Source: Bradyrhizobium sediminis
GTDB taxonomy: Bacteria > Pseudomonadota > Alphaproteobacteria > Rhizobiales > Xanthobacteraceae
Reading direction: 5' to 3'
Assembly (NCBI RefSeq): GCF_018736085.1
Contig: NZ_CP076134.1
Location: 4,226,501 to 4,290,500 of the forward strand
DNA length: 64,000 nt
Within the stretch, counting starts at the first letter, position 1, and each line of letters opens with the position of its first letter. Shown in pieces: positions 42,844-52,602 of the stretch. The notes under the pieces were generated by a model. That model was not told the origin of the DNA and made no database searches. It saw only the letters and a program-made list of their open reading frames with translations. A program made the translations under genes and the position numbers.

Positions 42844-43188
42844 TTGCGGATTTCGGTGACTATCAACTAATGATACCGGCTGCTTTCACACGTCCGAACA
42901 GGTATCGCTGCCAAGCTATCCTGGCGGTCTCCCACGCTTTTTGGACTTCTTCCTTCCACCTGCTGCCTTCATCTGTTTGAACGAACGCCGCTGCCGCTCG
43001 ATTGAGGAATTTCAAGAGGTCTTATCGTCAGGAAATAGCTGTCGCGCTATGCGTAATGGGCATGCAACCGAAAGGTGGTCCCCGCGGCGTTGATACAGAT
43101 CAGACCAGGAAGAGCGATCTGATCGATAATTTGGTCGGGGCCGGCCCGAAGCCTATTCGATGGCATGGCGGCCGGTCGGAGTTCCCGG
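42844..43188. other. Intergenic region upstream of the ribonucleotide reductase
   Basis: 345 bases with no gene seen. The one clear element is the FixK-like box at 43090-43103. Confidence 0.5.
43090..43103 (+). promoter_or_regulatory. FixK/FNR-like box for the ribonucleotide reductase
   Basis: TTGATACAGATCAG, one base from consensus, 86-99 bases upstream of the start at 43189. An oxygen-independent reductase under such a site is biologically sensible. Confidence 0.6.
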
Positions 43189-44991
43189 ATGAACGAACCT
43201 ATGGCCGATATTTTCCGCCATGTCTGGGAGACCAAGTATCGGTACGCGCGCGAGCGCACGATCACCGACAGCTGGCGTCGGATTGCGCGTGCGCTCGCGG
43301 CTGTCGAGCCCAACGATCCCGCCGGCTGGGAAGCGCGGTATTTCCGCATCCTGCAAGACTTCAAGTTTCTACCCGGCGGCCGCATCCAGGCCGGTGCCGG
43401 AACGGCGCGAAACGTCACACTTTTCAATTGCTTCGTGATGGGACCGATCGAAGACTCGATCCCCGGCATCTTTAAAGCCTTGCAGGAGGGCGCCGTCACG
43501 ATGCAGCAGGGTGGCGGCATAGGGCTGGATTTCTCAACCCTGCGGCCCCGTGGCACCCTGGCAAAGGGCGCCGGAACCGTTGCGTCCGGCCCAGTGTCTT
43601 TTATGCAGATCTGGGACGCCATGTGTGGGACCATCCTGTCAACTGGCGCCCGACGCGGCGCCATGATGGCGACCCTGCGGTGCGATCATCCCGACATTGA
43701 AGAGTTCGCTGCTGCCAAGCAAAAGCCGGGACAATTGCGCCGGTTCAACCTGTCGATCCAGGTGACGGATGCTTTCATGGCGGCGGTGCGCAGCGATGCC
43801 GAATGGCCATTGGTATTTCCGGCGGCGGTATTCGACGGAGACGGCGAGACGGTCTTGCGAGAATGGCCGGGCAACGCTCGGGCGGTGCCCTGCCGAATCC
43901 TTCGGCGTGTCCCTGCGCGACAGCTTTGGGATCGCATTCTGCAGGCTACCTATGATTATTCCGAACCCGGCGTGCTCTTCATCGACCGTATCAATCAGCT
44001 CAATAATCTCTGGTACCGCGAGCGGATCACTGCCACAAATCCTTGCGGTGAAATCCCGCTGCCCCCGTACGGGGCCTGCGATCTCGGCTCGTTGAATCTG
44101 ACATGCTTTGTGCGATCGCCGTTCATGCCAGACGCACGCATCGATTTTGACGGCCTTACCGAGACCGCGCAGATCGCCGTGCGGCTGCTCGACAATGTCA
44201 TCGACGCTTCGCGATTTCCACTTCCCGCACAGGCCGAGAATGCGTATCGCTCGCGGCGCATCGGCCTCGGCATCACCGGGCTCGCCGACGCCCTCGTCAT
44301 GCTCGGCCTCACTTACGGCAGTGATCGCTCGATCTCTCTGGCCATCGACATCATGCGCTGTATTTGTCATGCGGCTTACCGCACGTCGATTGCGCTTGCG
44401 AAAGAAAAAGCCAGTTTCCCTTACTTCGAACGCGACAAGTATTTGCAAGGCCATTTCATCCGAAGCCTGCCACAGGATATCCAGGAAGGTATCTCCACAT
44501 ATGGCATCCGCAACAGTCATCTGATTGCGATTGCGCCGACCGGCACAATCAGCCTGCTCGGCGGCAACGTGTCCAGTGGTCTGGAGCCGATCTTCGCCGC
44601 CTCCTATAATCGCAAGGTGCTCGGCGAGAACGGAACGGCAAAAGACTTCGTGCTCACCAACTTTGCACTCCACCAATGGCGCGAGAGCAGCGGCCGGCCC
44701 AAAGGATTGCCCGTCGGGTTCGTCACCGCCTCGGAACTTTCCGCTCGCACTCACATCGCCATGCAGGCGGCACTGCAGCCATTCGTCGACAATTCGATTT
44801 CGAAGACCATCAACGTACCGTCAGATTATCCTCTCAGTGAGTTCAAGCAAATCTATGATCTGGCGTACGACCATGGTTTGAAGGGCTGCACCATTTTTCG
44901 CCCCAACTGGATCACAGGAGCAGTGCTGAGCGAAGGAGCGGCTGGCGTCGAGGCTCCGCACTGTTGCGTTCTCGAACGGGAAGCAGATTGA
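43189..44991 (+). CDS. nrdJ: Class II (adenosylcobalamin-dependent) ribonucleotide reductase
   Basis: 600 residues from ATG 43189 (GGAG upstream). The 10-stranded barrel motifs are present: FNCFVMGPIEDS, QQGGGIGLDFS, NPCGEIPLPPYGACDLGSLNL and APTGTISLLGG. The short length, lack of an N-terminal ATP cone and lack of NrdB place it with compact class II enzymes such as NrdZ. It makes deoxynucleotides without oxygen, using vitamin B12. The stop overlaps the next start (TGATG), so the ACP-ligase fusion is translationally coupled. Confidence 0.88.
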   Translation: MNEPMADIFRHVWETKYRYARERTITDSWRRIARALAAVEPNDPAGWEARYFRILQDFKFLPGGRIQAGAGTARNVTLFNCFVMGPIEDSIPGIFKALQEGAVTMQQGGGIGLDFSTLRPRGTLAKGAGTVASGPVSFMQIWDAMCGTILSTGARRGAMMATLRCDHPDIEEFAAAKQKPGQLRRFNLSIQVTDAFMAAVRSDAEWPLVFPAAVFDGDGETVLREWPGNARAVPCRILRRVPARQLWDRILQATYDYSEPGVLFIDRINQLNNLWYRERITATNPCGEIPLPPYGACDLGSLNLTCFVRSPFMPDARIDFDGLTETAQIAVRLLDNVIDASRFPLPAQAENAYRSRRIGLGITGLADALVMLGLTYGSDRSISLAIDIMRCICHAAYRTSIALAKEKASFPYFERDKYLQGHFIRSLPQDIQEGISTYGIRNSHLIAIAPTGTISLLGGNVSSGLEPIFAASYNRKVLGENGTAKDFVLTNFALHQWRESSGRPKGLPVGFVTASELSARTHIAMQAALQPFVDNSISKTINVPSDYPLSEFKQIYDLAYDHGLKGCTIFRPNWITGAVLSEGAAGVEAPHCCVLEREAD

Positions 44992-47849
44992 TGATGTCGG
45001 AACGCCTCACTTCGTCAGATTCGCCTGCCACTGCCACCCGGCAGGATCTGCGAGAACAAGATTTGATCATGGTCGTGGCGGCATTGGTGCGCGAACTGCA
45101 TCCTCAACGCTTTCGATTTATCGACGTCCGTCCGTCGAGCCGCATAGAGCGCGATCTGGGGATCGACAGCCTGGGCCGAACCGAACTCATCCTGCGAATT
45201 GAGCGTGCATTTCGCGTGCGGCTACCTGCTCAGACCATCGGCGAGGCCGAAACCATTCATGATCTTGTGCAGGCGCTGGAACAGGCCAGACCGACGCAAG
45301 GACGAATCGCTCTCGAAACACGACAGGCTCCTGCCCTTCCGTCTGTTCCAGCCGCGAGCGAAGCACAGACCCTGGTCGAGGTTCTGGAATGGCATGCGGC
45401 CCACCATCCCGACCGCCTGCATCTGACGGTATTGCAAGATGAGACCACGATTCTCGGCACACTGACATATGGCGAACTCGCCACAAGAGCACGCAACGTG
45501 GCTCGTGGCTTGATCGCCCGAGATATTGTCCCCGGGGACCGCGTAGCCCTGATGCTGCCCACCAGCATCGATTTTTTCATTGCTTTCTTCGGCATTCTTT
45601 ACGCCGGCGCTATTCCGGTGCCGATTTACCCTCCGATGCGACTTTCACAGATCGAGGAACACCTGCGCCGCCAGACCGGCATCTTGCGCAACGCCGGTAC
45701 TCGGCTCCTGATCACGATGGCCGAGGGCCGGCGGCTTGCCGCCCTGCTGCGCGCGCAGGTGGAGACGCTGAATGCAGCCGAGAGCGTCGAGGATCTGGAA
45801 CGCTCCACGGCGATCCCCGGGCTGCCGCTGGTTGGGGATCCCGATTCGATCGCACTTATCCAATACACATCCGGCAGTACCGGCGATCCGAAAGGAGTGC
45901 TGCTCAGCCACGCGAACCTCCTTGCCAACATCCGGGCGATGGGTGCGGTCATGGAGGCCAGCTCGGCCGATATATTTGTCAGCTGGCTGCCCCTCTATCA
46001 TGACATGGGCTTGATCGGCGCATGGCTCGGATGCCTGCACTTTGGTGCATCGCTCTATGCCATGTCGCCATTGAGCTTCCTCGTGCGACCAGAAAGCTGG
46101 CTATGGGCTATCCACCGCTTTCGCGCCACCTTTTCAGCGTCACCGAATTTCGGGTTCGAACTGTGCCTCAACAAAGTAGCCGATGCGGACCTTGAAGGAT
46201 TGGATCTCAGTTCCTTGCGCATGGTTGCAAACGGTGCAGAGCCCGTCAGCGTGCAGACATTACGCCGATTCATCGACCGATTTGGCCGCTACGGCTTCCC
46301 CGCAGAAGCCATGGCGCCTGTCTATGGTCTTGCTGAGAGTTCGGTCGGACTCGCTTTCCCGCCGCTCAACCGACCGCCAATCATCGATCGCGTCAACCGC
46401 GAAAGGCTTAGCATGCAGGGGCAGGCTGAGCCGGCAAAGCCGGGCGACCCGAAACCGCTCGAGGTCGTAGCCTGCGGGCAGCCGCTGCCCGGTCACGAGA
46501 TTCGCATCGTCGATGAGGCAGGTTACGAGCTCGGCGAACGGCGGGAAGGAAGGCTTGAATTTCGCGGCCCCTCCACGACACGCGGCTATTTCCACAACGA
46601 GATCAAGACCCGCGAACTCATTCACAACGGCTGGATCGACAGCGCCGACCGCGCATACATGGCCGGCGGCGACGTCTACATCACCGGCCGCATCAAGGAC
46701 ATCATCATTCGCGCGGGCCGTCATCTATATCCTCAGGAGATCGAAGAAGCGGTGGCCGGCATTCCCGGAATCCGAAAGGGTGGCGTCGCCGTCTTTGGCG
46801 TGGCCGATCGAGCCTCTGGTACTGAGCGCGTCATCGTTCTCGCCGAGACACGCGAGACTGATCCAGCGATGCGCGCAGCATTACAGGCGCGCGCGCAGGA
46901 GGTCACAACAGACATCGCCGGAACCCCACCGGATGAGGTGGTGCTCGCACCACCGAGCACTGTTCCAAAGACATCGAGTGGCAAGATCCGGCGCAGCGCC
47001 GCGAAAGAACTCTACGCAAGCGGTCACGTCGGCCCGATGCGGCGTTCCCTGTGGTGGCAGCTTTTGCGTTTGGCGCTTTCCGGGATCGGTCCGCAGATAA
47101 GGCGGGTAAGGCTATTGGCGCGCGAAATGCTCTACGCGGCCTGGTGGTGGCTAGTCCTTGCCGGTGCCTTCTTGTTAGGCTCACTTGCTTTGCTCGTTCT
47201 ACCGCGCATGACTTGGCGGTGGGCTGCCCTCAGGTGGATTTGTCGCGGCACGCTGGCGGCGATGGGGGTTCCGGTTTCGATCATCGGTATCGAACGCATT
47301 CCCAGCCGAGGAGCGATGTTCGCGTTCAATCACTCAAGCTACATGGACGCGCTCGTATTGGCTGCGGCTCTCCCCGGCGAACCTGCAATTGTAGCCAAAA
47401 AGGAGCTTTCTGGACAGCTTATAGCGGGCTCGCTGCTGCGGCGGCTGGGCATACCGTTTGTCGAACGCTATGATGTGACTGGCAGCCTCACAGGTACCGA
47501 GGAGCTGATTGCGTTAGCGCGCCAAGGTCGCGTTCTGGTCTTCTTCCCGGAGGGCACATTCACTCGCCGGGTGGGCCTTTCTGGATTCTATCTAGGTGCA
47601 TTCAAGGTGGCTGTCGAGGCAAGACTTCCCGTCCTGCCGTGCACTATTTGCGGGACGCGATCTCTGCTGCGTAGCAACCAATGGTTTCCGAGGCGCACTG
47701 CCGTCACCGTAGAAATCGGCGAGCCGGTGATGCCATCGGGCACGGATTTCGGTTCGGTATTGCGACTGCGTGATGAGGTGCGCAGGAGCATATTGTCCCG
47801 CTGTGGCGAGCCCGACTTGGGAGAATTGGTGAAGCCGACGGTACCGTGA
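44991..47849 (+). CDS. ACP - fatty acyl-AMP ligase - PlsC acyltransferase fusion
   Basis: 952 residues. Residues 25-100 are an acyl carrier domain with the phosphopantetheine Ser in LGIDSLGR (Ser60). Residues 125-690 are a fatty-acyl-AMP ligase: IQYTSGSTGDPKGVLLSH at about 290-307, WLPLYHDMGLIG, and GDVYITGRIKDIIIRAGRHL. Two or so membrane helices follow (710-765). Residues 770-950 are a PlsC-type acyltransferase, HSSYMD at about 781 and FFPEGTFTR near 852. The protein could activate a free fatty acid, load it on its own ACP and pass it to a lysolipid, recycling membrane fatty acids. Coupled to nrdJ by a one-base overlap. Confidence 0.85.
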   Translation: MMSERLTSSDSPATATRQDLREQDLIMVVAALVRELHPQRFRFIDVRPSSRIERDLGIDSLGRTELILRIERAFRVRLPAQTIGEAETIHDLVQALEQARPTQGRIALETRQAPALPSVPAASEAQTLVEVLEWHAAHHPDRLHLTVLQDETTILGTLTYGELATRARNVARGLIARDIVPGDRVALMLPTSIDFFIAFFGILYAGAIPVPIYPPMRLSQIEEHLRRQTGILRNAGTRLLITMAEGRRLAALLRAQVETLNAAESVEDLERSTAIPGLPLVGDPDSIALIQYTSGSTGDPKGVLLSHANLLANIRAMGAVMEASSADIFVSWLPLYHDMGLIGAWLGCLHFGASLYAMSPLSFLVRPESWLWAIHRFRATFSASPNFGFELCLNKVADADLEGLDLSSLRMVANGAEPVSVQTLRRFIDRFGRYGFPAEAMAPVYGLAESSVGLAFPPLNRPPIIDRVNRERLSMQGQAEPAKPGDPKPLEVVACGQPLPGHEIRIVDEAGYELGERREGRLEFRGPSTTRGYFHNEIKTRELIHNGWIDSADRAYMAGGDVYITGRIKDIIIRAGRHLYPQEIEEAVAGIPGIRKGGVAVFGVADRASGTERVIVLAETRETDPAMRAALQARAQEVTTDIAGTPPDEVVLAPPSTVPKTSSGKIRRSAAKELYASGHVGPMRRSLWWQLLRLALSGIGPQIRRVRLLAREMLYAAWWWLVLAGAFLLGSLALLVLPRMTWRWAALRWICRGTLAAMGVPVSIIGIERIPSRGAMFAFNHSSYMDALVLAAALPGEPAIVAKKELSGQLIAGSLLRRLGIPFVERYDVTGSLTGTEELIALARQGRVLVFFPEGTFTRRVGLSGFYLGAFKVAVEARLPVLPCTICGTRSLLRSNQWFPRRTAVTVEIGEPVMPSGTDFGSVLRLRDEVRRSILSRCGEPDLGELVKPTVP

Positions 47850-47888
47850 ACCCGTCGCTGCGCGGAATTCGAAACGACACACCAAGCA

Positions 47889-48914
47889 CTATGGATCCTT
47901 TTTCACCCATGGTTGCCCGGCAAAGGCCGCCATGACCTCATTCTGCATTCGCTCGTCCTTCCCTGTGTAACGGGCGGAGAAGTGAAACGGCTCAACTCTG
48001 CGCACTCCCGCCTGGCGAGCGATTTGCCCGGCCGCCTCGGTCGTCAGATGGGCGCGCTCGGTCGCCAAAGCCACATCCGCTCTCGCAAACGCGGATTCAA
48101 TGAACAGAAGGTCGGCGCCTTTGACCAATTCGACGATCGCTTTGCGATTACCCGCAGTATCTGCGACATCGGTAACGTACCCGATCTTCTGGCCCGGAGT
48201 GACAGTCAATACATCACGAAGCTTCCCGAGTGGCATGTCACGATCGTTCGAGCTCGTCATGGAAGAGCCGATCCGAACCGGAAAATCATCCGGTTTGCTC
48301 TCGATGACCGCACGCTTAAGGCTGCCCAACCAGGGCCCGACCGGAAGTCCGAGTTTTGCGAGCCGGGTCTTCCAGATATTGAAGTGAGCAGGTTCCTCGA
48401 TAGCGAACCCCAGGCACGGCGTGCGATGCTCCAACGCTGCGGTTGAAACCCGGAAGGTTGGATCCTTGACCACGATGCCTTCGTCGATCCGGCCCGTACC
48501 CATTGCTTCAGCGGCGAACGCTGTCTTGAGGCGAAACCGAGCTGTTTGAGTGGAAAGAGAAGCATCGATTTCTGTCACCACGAAAACCAGATCACCAGGT
48601 TCGCGATCAACGAGATTCCAGAGATAGGCCTGGAGCTTGTGGTGGACGTGATTGACGAAGCCATTCGGGCCATAAAGATGGATCTGCTTGTCCCGACCGA
48701 CGAGCACCCTTAACAGACGATCAAAACCGAAAAAATGGTCGATATGCGCGTGCGAAACGAACACGTGCTCAAGGCGTCGAATCTTTCGCGGCGACAATGA
48801 CGTGATGTCGCCAAGGTCGAACAGGATCGCCCGCTTCTCGAACAGCGTCTCGATATAGAGCGCCGGATCGCCGGTTCGCCCGTTTATCAGCATTGGATGC
48901 AATAGCGGACGCAT
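47889..48914 (-). CDS. RNase Z-like metallo-beta-lactamase protein
   Basis: 341 residues. The MBL motif is FVSHAHIDHFFGFDRLLR near residue 52. GYVTDVADT and LLFIESAF, then ERAHLTTEAAGQIARQAGVRRVEPFHFSARYTG complete the metal site of the tRNase Z/ElaC group. The typical flexible arm is not obvious. It could cut tRNA or other RNA 3' ends. It is divergent from the PEBP gene, sharing the box at 49038. Confidence 0.8.
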   Translation of the reverse strand: MRPLLHPMLINGRTGDPALYIETLFEKRAILFDLGDITSLSPRKIRRLEHVFVSHAHIDHFFGFDRLLRVLVGRDKQIHLYGPNGFVNHVHHKLQAYLWNLVDREPGDLVFVVTEIDASLSTQTARFRLKTAFAAEAMGTGRIDEGIVVKDPTFRVSTAALEHRTPCLGFAIEEPAHFNIWKTRLAKLGLPVGPWLGSLKRAVIESKPDDFPVRIGSSMTSSNDRDMPLGKLRDVLTVTPGQKIGYVTDVADTAGNRKAIVELVKGADLLFIESAFARADVALATERAHLTTEAAGQIARQAGVRRVEPFHFSARYTGKDERMQNEVMAAFAGQPWVKKDP

Positions 48915-49037
48915 GTTCTATCTTAATGCATGACAGCAGCAGTTTGGATTGCGCCAAATCATGGTTGGGAGCAAGCAGCAGCTTTCCTCGTAAGGGGCCG
49001 AGGAACCTGCTCGAGAGGACCGGACCGTGACGCGCCC

Positions 49038-49051
49038 TTGATCCTGATCAA
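49038..49051. promoter_or_regulatory. FixK/FNR-like box between RNase Z-like and PEBP genes
   Basis: TTGATCCTGATCAA, exact dyad, 49-62 bases upstream of the PEBP start and 124-137 upstream of the RNase Z-like gene. Confidence 0.7.
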
Positions 49052-49099
49052 TCAAGGCTATCCACGACTGAGACAATCTCTCTCGTCTGGAGGTAGCCA

Positions 49100-49552
49100 A
49101 TGCAACTTAGCTCAAGTGCCTTTTCTGGCGGCTCAGCGATCCCGCGTCGTTTCACCTGCGATGGAGAAGACCTATCCCCACACTTTGATTGGGAAGCCGC
49201 ACCTTCGACGACCCGCAGTTTCGCCTTCCTTTGTGACGACCCAGATGCGCCTGCAGGCAAATGGCATCATTGGGCCGCTTACGACATTAATGCTGACCAA
49301 ACCGGACTTGCCGAAGGCGCCAGCGTTGACGGCGGCAGATTCAAGCAAGCCATCAACGACTTTCACCGGGTGGGCTACAACGGCCCCTGCCCGCCCCGCG
49401 GTCATGGACGTCATCGCTATCACTTTCGATTGCTGGCCCTTTCCGTCGACCACCTATCGCTCGGCGCCAAGCCATCCTGCCGTGAGGTCGAGCGAGAAGC
49501 ACGCAGGCATGTTATTGCCGAGGCAACCCTCGTCGGAATCTATCAGCGATAG
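49100..49552 (+). CDS. PEBP-family protein (YbhB/YbcL type)
   Basis: 150 residues starting behind TCTGGAGGTAG. Contains FLCDDPDAPAGKWHHWAAYDI and GPCPPRGHGRHRYHFRLLAL, the two conserved blocks of phosphatidylethanolamine-binding proteins. No signal peptide. Bacterial functions are poorly defined. A decayed 5' copy exists at 29905-30067. Confidence 0.9.
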   Translation: MQLSSSAFSGGSAIPRRFTCDGEDLSPHFDWEAAPSTTRSFAFLCDDPDAPAGKWHHWAAYDINADQTGLAEGASVDGGRFKQAINDFHRVGYNGPCPPRGHGRHRYHFRLLALSVDHLSLGAKPSCREVEREARRHVIAEATLVGIYQR

Positions 49553-49682
49553 TCTCTGGCATTGAGATCCTCGCGTCATTCCGGTTGGGCACGAAGATAT
49601 GGGCATCTGGAATTTGGTATGAGCTGGATCAGTGCGGAGCCCCGCCAGCACGATGAAGTAAAGCAAAGGTGAGGACAATCTC

Positions 49683-50111
49683 ATGCGACATATTATGGTG
49701 GCCACTGACGGATCCAGCGGGGCAGATCGCGCGGTTGACGTGGCGGCGGAGGTCGCCAGAGCCTTATCGGGCGATCTGCTGATTGTGACAGTTGCGGATA
49801 GCCTCGCATTTGAGGAAGCGCAGCAACTGGTACGAACCGAACAAAGCATTGGCGACGTGCTGGAAGCATTGACAACACAGACGCTGAAGGCGGCCGAAGC
49901 GCGCGCTCGCCACCTTGGCGTATCCCAGATCGAACTGCGGGTCGGCTGGGGTGACGTCACCCGATCATTGATCGATATCGCCACGGGCGGCCCGGTCGAG
50001 ATGATCGTGGTAGGCCGGCGCGGTCGCGGCCAATTGGCCGGACTGTTGCTTGGCAGTGTATCCCAGAAGCTTGTCAGCCTCGCCCCCCGTGCCGTCGTCG
50101 TCGTTCCCTGA
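49683..50111 (+). CDS. Universal stress protein (UspA family)
   Basis: 142 residues. MRHIMVATDGSSGADRAVDVAAEVA at the start, and the nucleotide-binding loop GRRGRGQLAGLLLGSVSQKL at the C-terminus. Probably in the PEBP transcription unit. Converges on rtcB. Confidence 0.92.
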   Translation: MRHIMVATDGSSGADRAVDVAAEVARALSGDLLIVTVADSLAFEEAQQLVRTEQSIGDVLEALTTQTLKAAEARARHLGVSQIELRVGWGDVTRSLIDIATGGPVEMIVVGRRGRGQLAGLLLGSVSQKLVSLAPRAVVVVP

Positions 50112-50160
50112 ATGCAAAATCCGTGCGTTGGCGGCCAGCTTTCGAGCTTCCGGACGGATC

Positions 50161-51591
50161 CTAGCCTTTGATGCAAATCAGCGGTCGCAGGCGCGCCACA
50201 CTTCTAGCGAGCCCTGCATGCTCAGCCGCGGCCACGACCGCACCGACGTCCTTATAGGCGCCGGGGGCTTCCTCAGCCACGCCGCGTGTCGACGGCGACC
50301 GAATCAGGATCCCCTGTGAGGCGAGATCATCGACGATCTTGCGCCCGCTCCATTGCTTGAGCGCGGCGTGGCGGGAAAGCGCCCGGCCCGCCCCATGACA
50401 CGCCGAGGAAAACGCCTTCGCCTCGCTCGTCGTTTCGCCGACCAGAACGTATGAGCCTGTGCCCATGCTGCCGCCGATGAGTACCGGCTGGCCGACGGGA
50501 CGCAGTGCCGCAGGCAGGCTCTCATGTTCAGGTCCAAAGGCTCGGGTTGCGCCCTTGCGATGAACGAACAGATCGCGCCGCTTTCCGTCCACGAGATGAC
50601 GCTCGACCTTGCAAGTGTTGTGCGAGACATCGAACAAAAGGCGCAGATCATTGTCCGGAAAGAAGTGCGCGAAGACGCGGCGGACGTAGTGCCCGAGAAT
50701 CTCGCGATTGGCGAGCGCGCAATTGATCGCTGCCCGCATCGCGCCGAGGTAGCGTTGACCGACTTCCGAATCGATCGGCGCGCAGGCGAGTTCGCGGTCA
50801 GGAAGGTCAATACCGACCTCCTTCGCAGTCACTACCATCTCTTTCAAAAACTCGGTTCCGATCTGATGGCCGAGGCCGCGCGAACCGCAGTGAATGGTCA
50901 CGACAACGCCGTCCTGTGCGAGCCCGAAGGCGTCTGCAACCGCCGTATCAAAAATCTCGGCCACCGCTTGGACCTCGAGATAGTGATTGCCTGAGCCAAG
51001 CGTTCCCATTTCCCGTCGCTGGCGTTCCTTGGCGCGGTCCGACACGCAATCCGGCCGGGCACCAACCATCCGCCCTTGTTCCTCGATCCGTTCAAGGTCG
51101 CGCATTTCCCCCCAGCCGCGCGCAACTGCCCAATGGGCGCCCTTTGCGAGCATGGCGTCCATCTCAGCCGCGTCCAGCGTGATCGCGCTTTCGCTGCCCA
51201 CTCCGGCCGGGATCTGATGAAACAGTGAATCGGCGAGCTGCTTCTGTACGGGAAGGATATCGGCGACTGACAGTCCCGTCAGCATCGTACGCACGCCACA
51301 CGATATATCGAAGCCCACGCCGCCGGCAGAGATCACACCACCGCGATCCGGATCGAACGCCGCCACGCCGCCAATCGGGAATCCATAACCCCAATGTGCG
51401 TCCGGCATGACATAGGAGGCTTGCACGATCCCGGGCAACCTCGCGACGTTGACCGCCTGCTCGAAAACCTTGTCATCCATGTCCTGGATCAGGTTTTCGT
51501 CAGCGTAGATGATCACCGGGACGCGCATCGTTCCCGAGGGCTCGACGCGCCACGTTGTACCGTCGACACGGGTAAATCGAGCAGGGTCCAT
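50161..51591 (-). CDS. rtcB: RNA ligase RtcB
   Basis: 476 residues. The metal- and GMP-binding landmarks are visible: VMPDAHWGYGFPIGGVAAF, GGVGFDISCGVR, GTLGSGNHYLEVQ, HCGSRGLGHQIG, and the guanylated His region SACHGAGRALSR. It joins 2',3'-cyclic phosphate or 3'-phosphate RNA ends to 5'-OH ends using GTP and Mn, in tRNA and rRNA repair. Archease, its activator, is encoded just upstream in the same operon. Confidence 0.96.
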   Translation of the reverse strand: MDPARFTRVDGTTWRVEPSGTMRVPVIIYADENLIQDMDDKVFEQAVNVARLPGIVQASYVMPDAHWGYGFPIGGVAAFDPDRGGVISAGGVGFDISCGVRTMLTGLSVADILPVQKQLADSLFHQIPAGVGSESAITLDAAEMDAMLAKGAHWAVARGWGEMRDLERIEEQGRMVGARPDCVSDRAKERQRREMGTLGSGNHYLEVQAVAEIFDTAVADAFGLAQDGVVVTIHCGSRGLGHQIGTEFLKEMVVTAKEVGIDLPDRELACAPIDSEVGQRYLGAMRAAINCALANREILGHYVRRVFAHFFPDNDLRLLFDVSHNTCKVERHLVDGKRRDLFVHRKGATRAFGPEHESLPAALRPVGQPVLIGGSMGTGSYVLVGETTSEAKAFSSACHGAGRALSRHAALKQWSGRKIVDDLASQGILIRSPSTRGVAEEAPGAYKDVGAVVAAAEHAGLARSVARLRPLICIKG

Positions 51592-51603
51592 CGCAGACCT
51601 CCA

Positions 51604-52050
51604 TCATACATCGACAATGCAAGCGGCCGACCATCTGCCGTCAGTGTCCTTGGCGACTCTCAGCGCGGTATAGGTCGCGCCCTTCGGTTCACAGGCCGGA
51701 GCGTGCCGTTCGACGTCGACTGGCTCGCCCCACAGCGTCCCCTCAAGGCGGTCATTTTCAATTCGGACTAGAAAACGCCCAAATAGCATATTACGAACCG
51801 CCATTTCGTAGATGATGGCGTTGAGCCATTCGACGAAGAGCAGCTCGAGATCCGGCGCCTCGCATTTCAGCCGAACGGCGATTTCCGGATTCACTTCCGC
51901 TTGTGTGACAATCGCCATCAGGGCTAAAGCCGCCTGCTCGAACGCTTCGGCAGGTGTCGCGCCCCATCCCCGCAGTCCAACGTCAGCATCATGCGGAAAA
52001 TGTTCCCACTCCCTCCTCTGCTCAGTTGGCAAGGCAGAACTTATGGTCAT
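51604..52050 (-). CDS. Archease
   Basis: 148 residues. Reads WEHFPHDADVGLRGWGATPAEAFEQAALALMAI, LLFVEWLNAIIYEM and a C-terminal conserved ATYTALRVAKD. The early Asp and the DADVGL motif are the metal site of the family. Archease lets RtcB take up GTP and turn over. It lies 12 bases upstream of rtcB. Confidence 0.95.
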   Translation of the reverse strand: MTISSALPTEQRREWEHFPHDADVGLRGWGATPAEAFEQAALALMAIVTQAEVNPEIAVRLKCEAPDLELLFVEWLNAIIYEMAVRNMLFGRFLVRIENDRLEGTLWGEPVDVERHAPACEPKGATYTALRVAKDTDGRWSAACIVDV

Positions 52051-52117
52051 TCAGCCAAACGCCTCTATCCCGGCCGCAAGATGCTTTGGAGGAAAGCAAC
52101 AAAACAAGTGGCATCAC

Positions 52118-52131
52118 TTGATCTCGCGCAA
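52118..52131. promoter_or_regulatory. FixK-like box variant between archease and DUF2267 copy 2
   Basis: TTGATCTCGCGCAA, matching TTG(A/C)-N6-(T/G)CAA. It is 45-58 bases from DUF2267 (52176) and 68-81 from archease (52050), so it could drive both directions. Confidence 0.6.
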
Positions 52132-52175
52132 ATACACCAGGCCGCCTTGGTGGAAAATATTTAAGGGAGATAGTC

Positions 52176-52595
52176 ATGCCAGCCCTTCAGGATCTCCGCG
52201 TCGCCGTGTCTGAGACAGAGGCTTGGGTCGATGACGTCACACGCCGTCTCGGCTGGCATGACCGCGAGCGGGCCTATCTGGTTCTGCTGGCAACCCTACA
52301 TGCGTTGCGCGACAGCCTTCCGCGGGATGCGGCGATATACATCGGAGCGCAACTGCCGCCCTTGTTGCGCGGGCTCTATTATGAGGGATGGCATCCGGGC
52401 GCCCACCAGGCCTCGAAGAGTAGAGGTGCCTTCTTTGAGCGTATTCACGATAGCGTCCATCGCGACCCCGGCATCGATGCAGAAGAGGCCGCTCGCGTGG
52501 TGTTCGCCGCACTTGCGGCACGTTTGCCTGCCGGCGAACTCGAGGACGCCAAGGTTGCCACGCCGAAGCCGCTGCACAATCTTTGGCCAAGCTGA
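52176..52595 (+). CDS. DUF2267 protein, copy 2
   Basis: 139 residues with the same order as the copy at 29407: EAWVDDVTRRLGWHDRERAYLVLLATLHALRDSLPRDAAIYIGAQLPPLLRGLYYEGWHPG, then helices ending PLHNLWPS. GGGAGATAG precedes the ATG. The CapA gene follows by seven bases, so the two are one operon. Function unknown. Confidence 0.9.
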   Translation: MPALQDLRVAVSETEAWVDDVTRRLGWHDRERAYLVLLATLHALRDSLPRDAAIYIGAQLPPLLRGLYYEGWHPGAHQASKSRGAFFERIHDSVHRDPGIDAEEAARVVFAALAARLPAGELEDAKVATPKPLHNLWPS

Positions 52596-52602
52596 TTTGG
52601 CC

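Noticed and set aside
50167..50180. FixK-like match TTGATGCAAATCAG
   Set aside because: Lies inside the end of rtcB coding sequence and is not upstream of any start.
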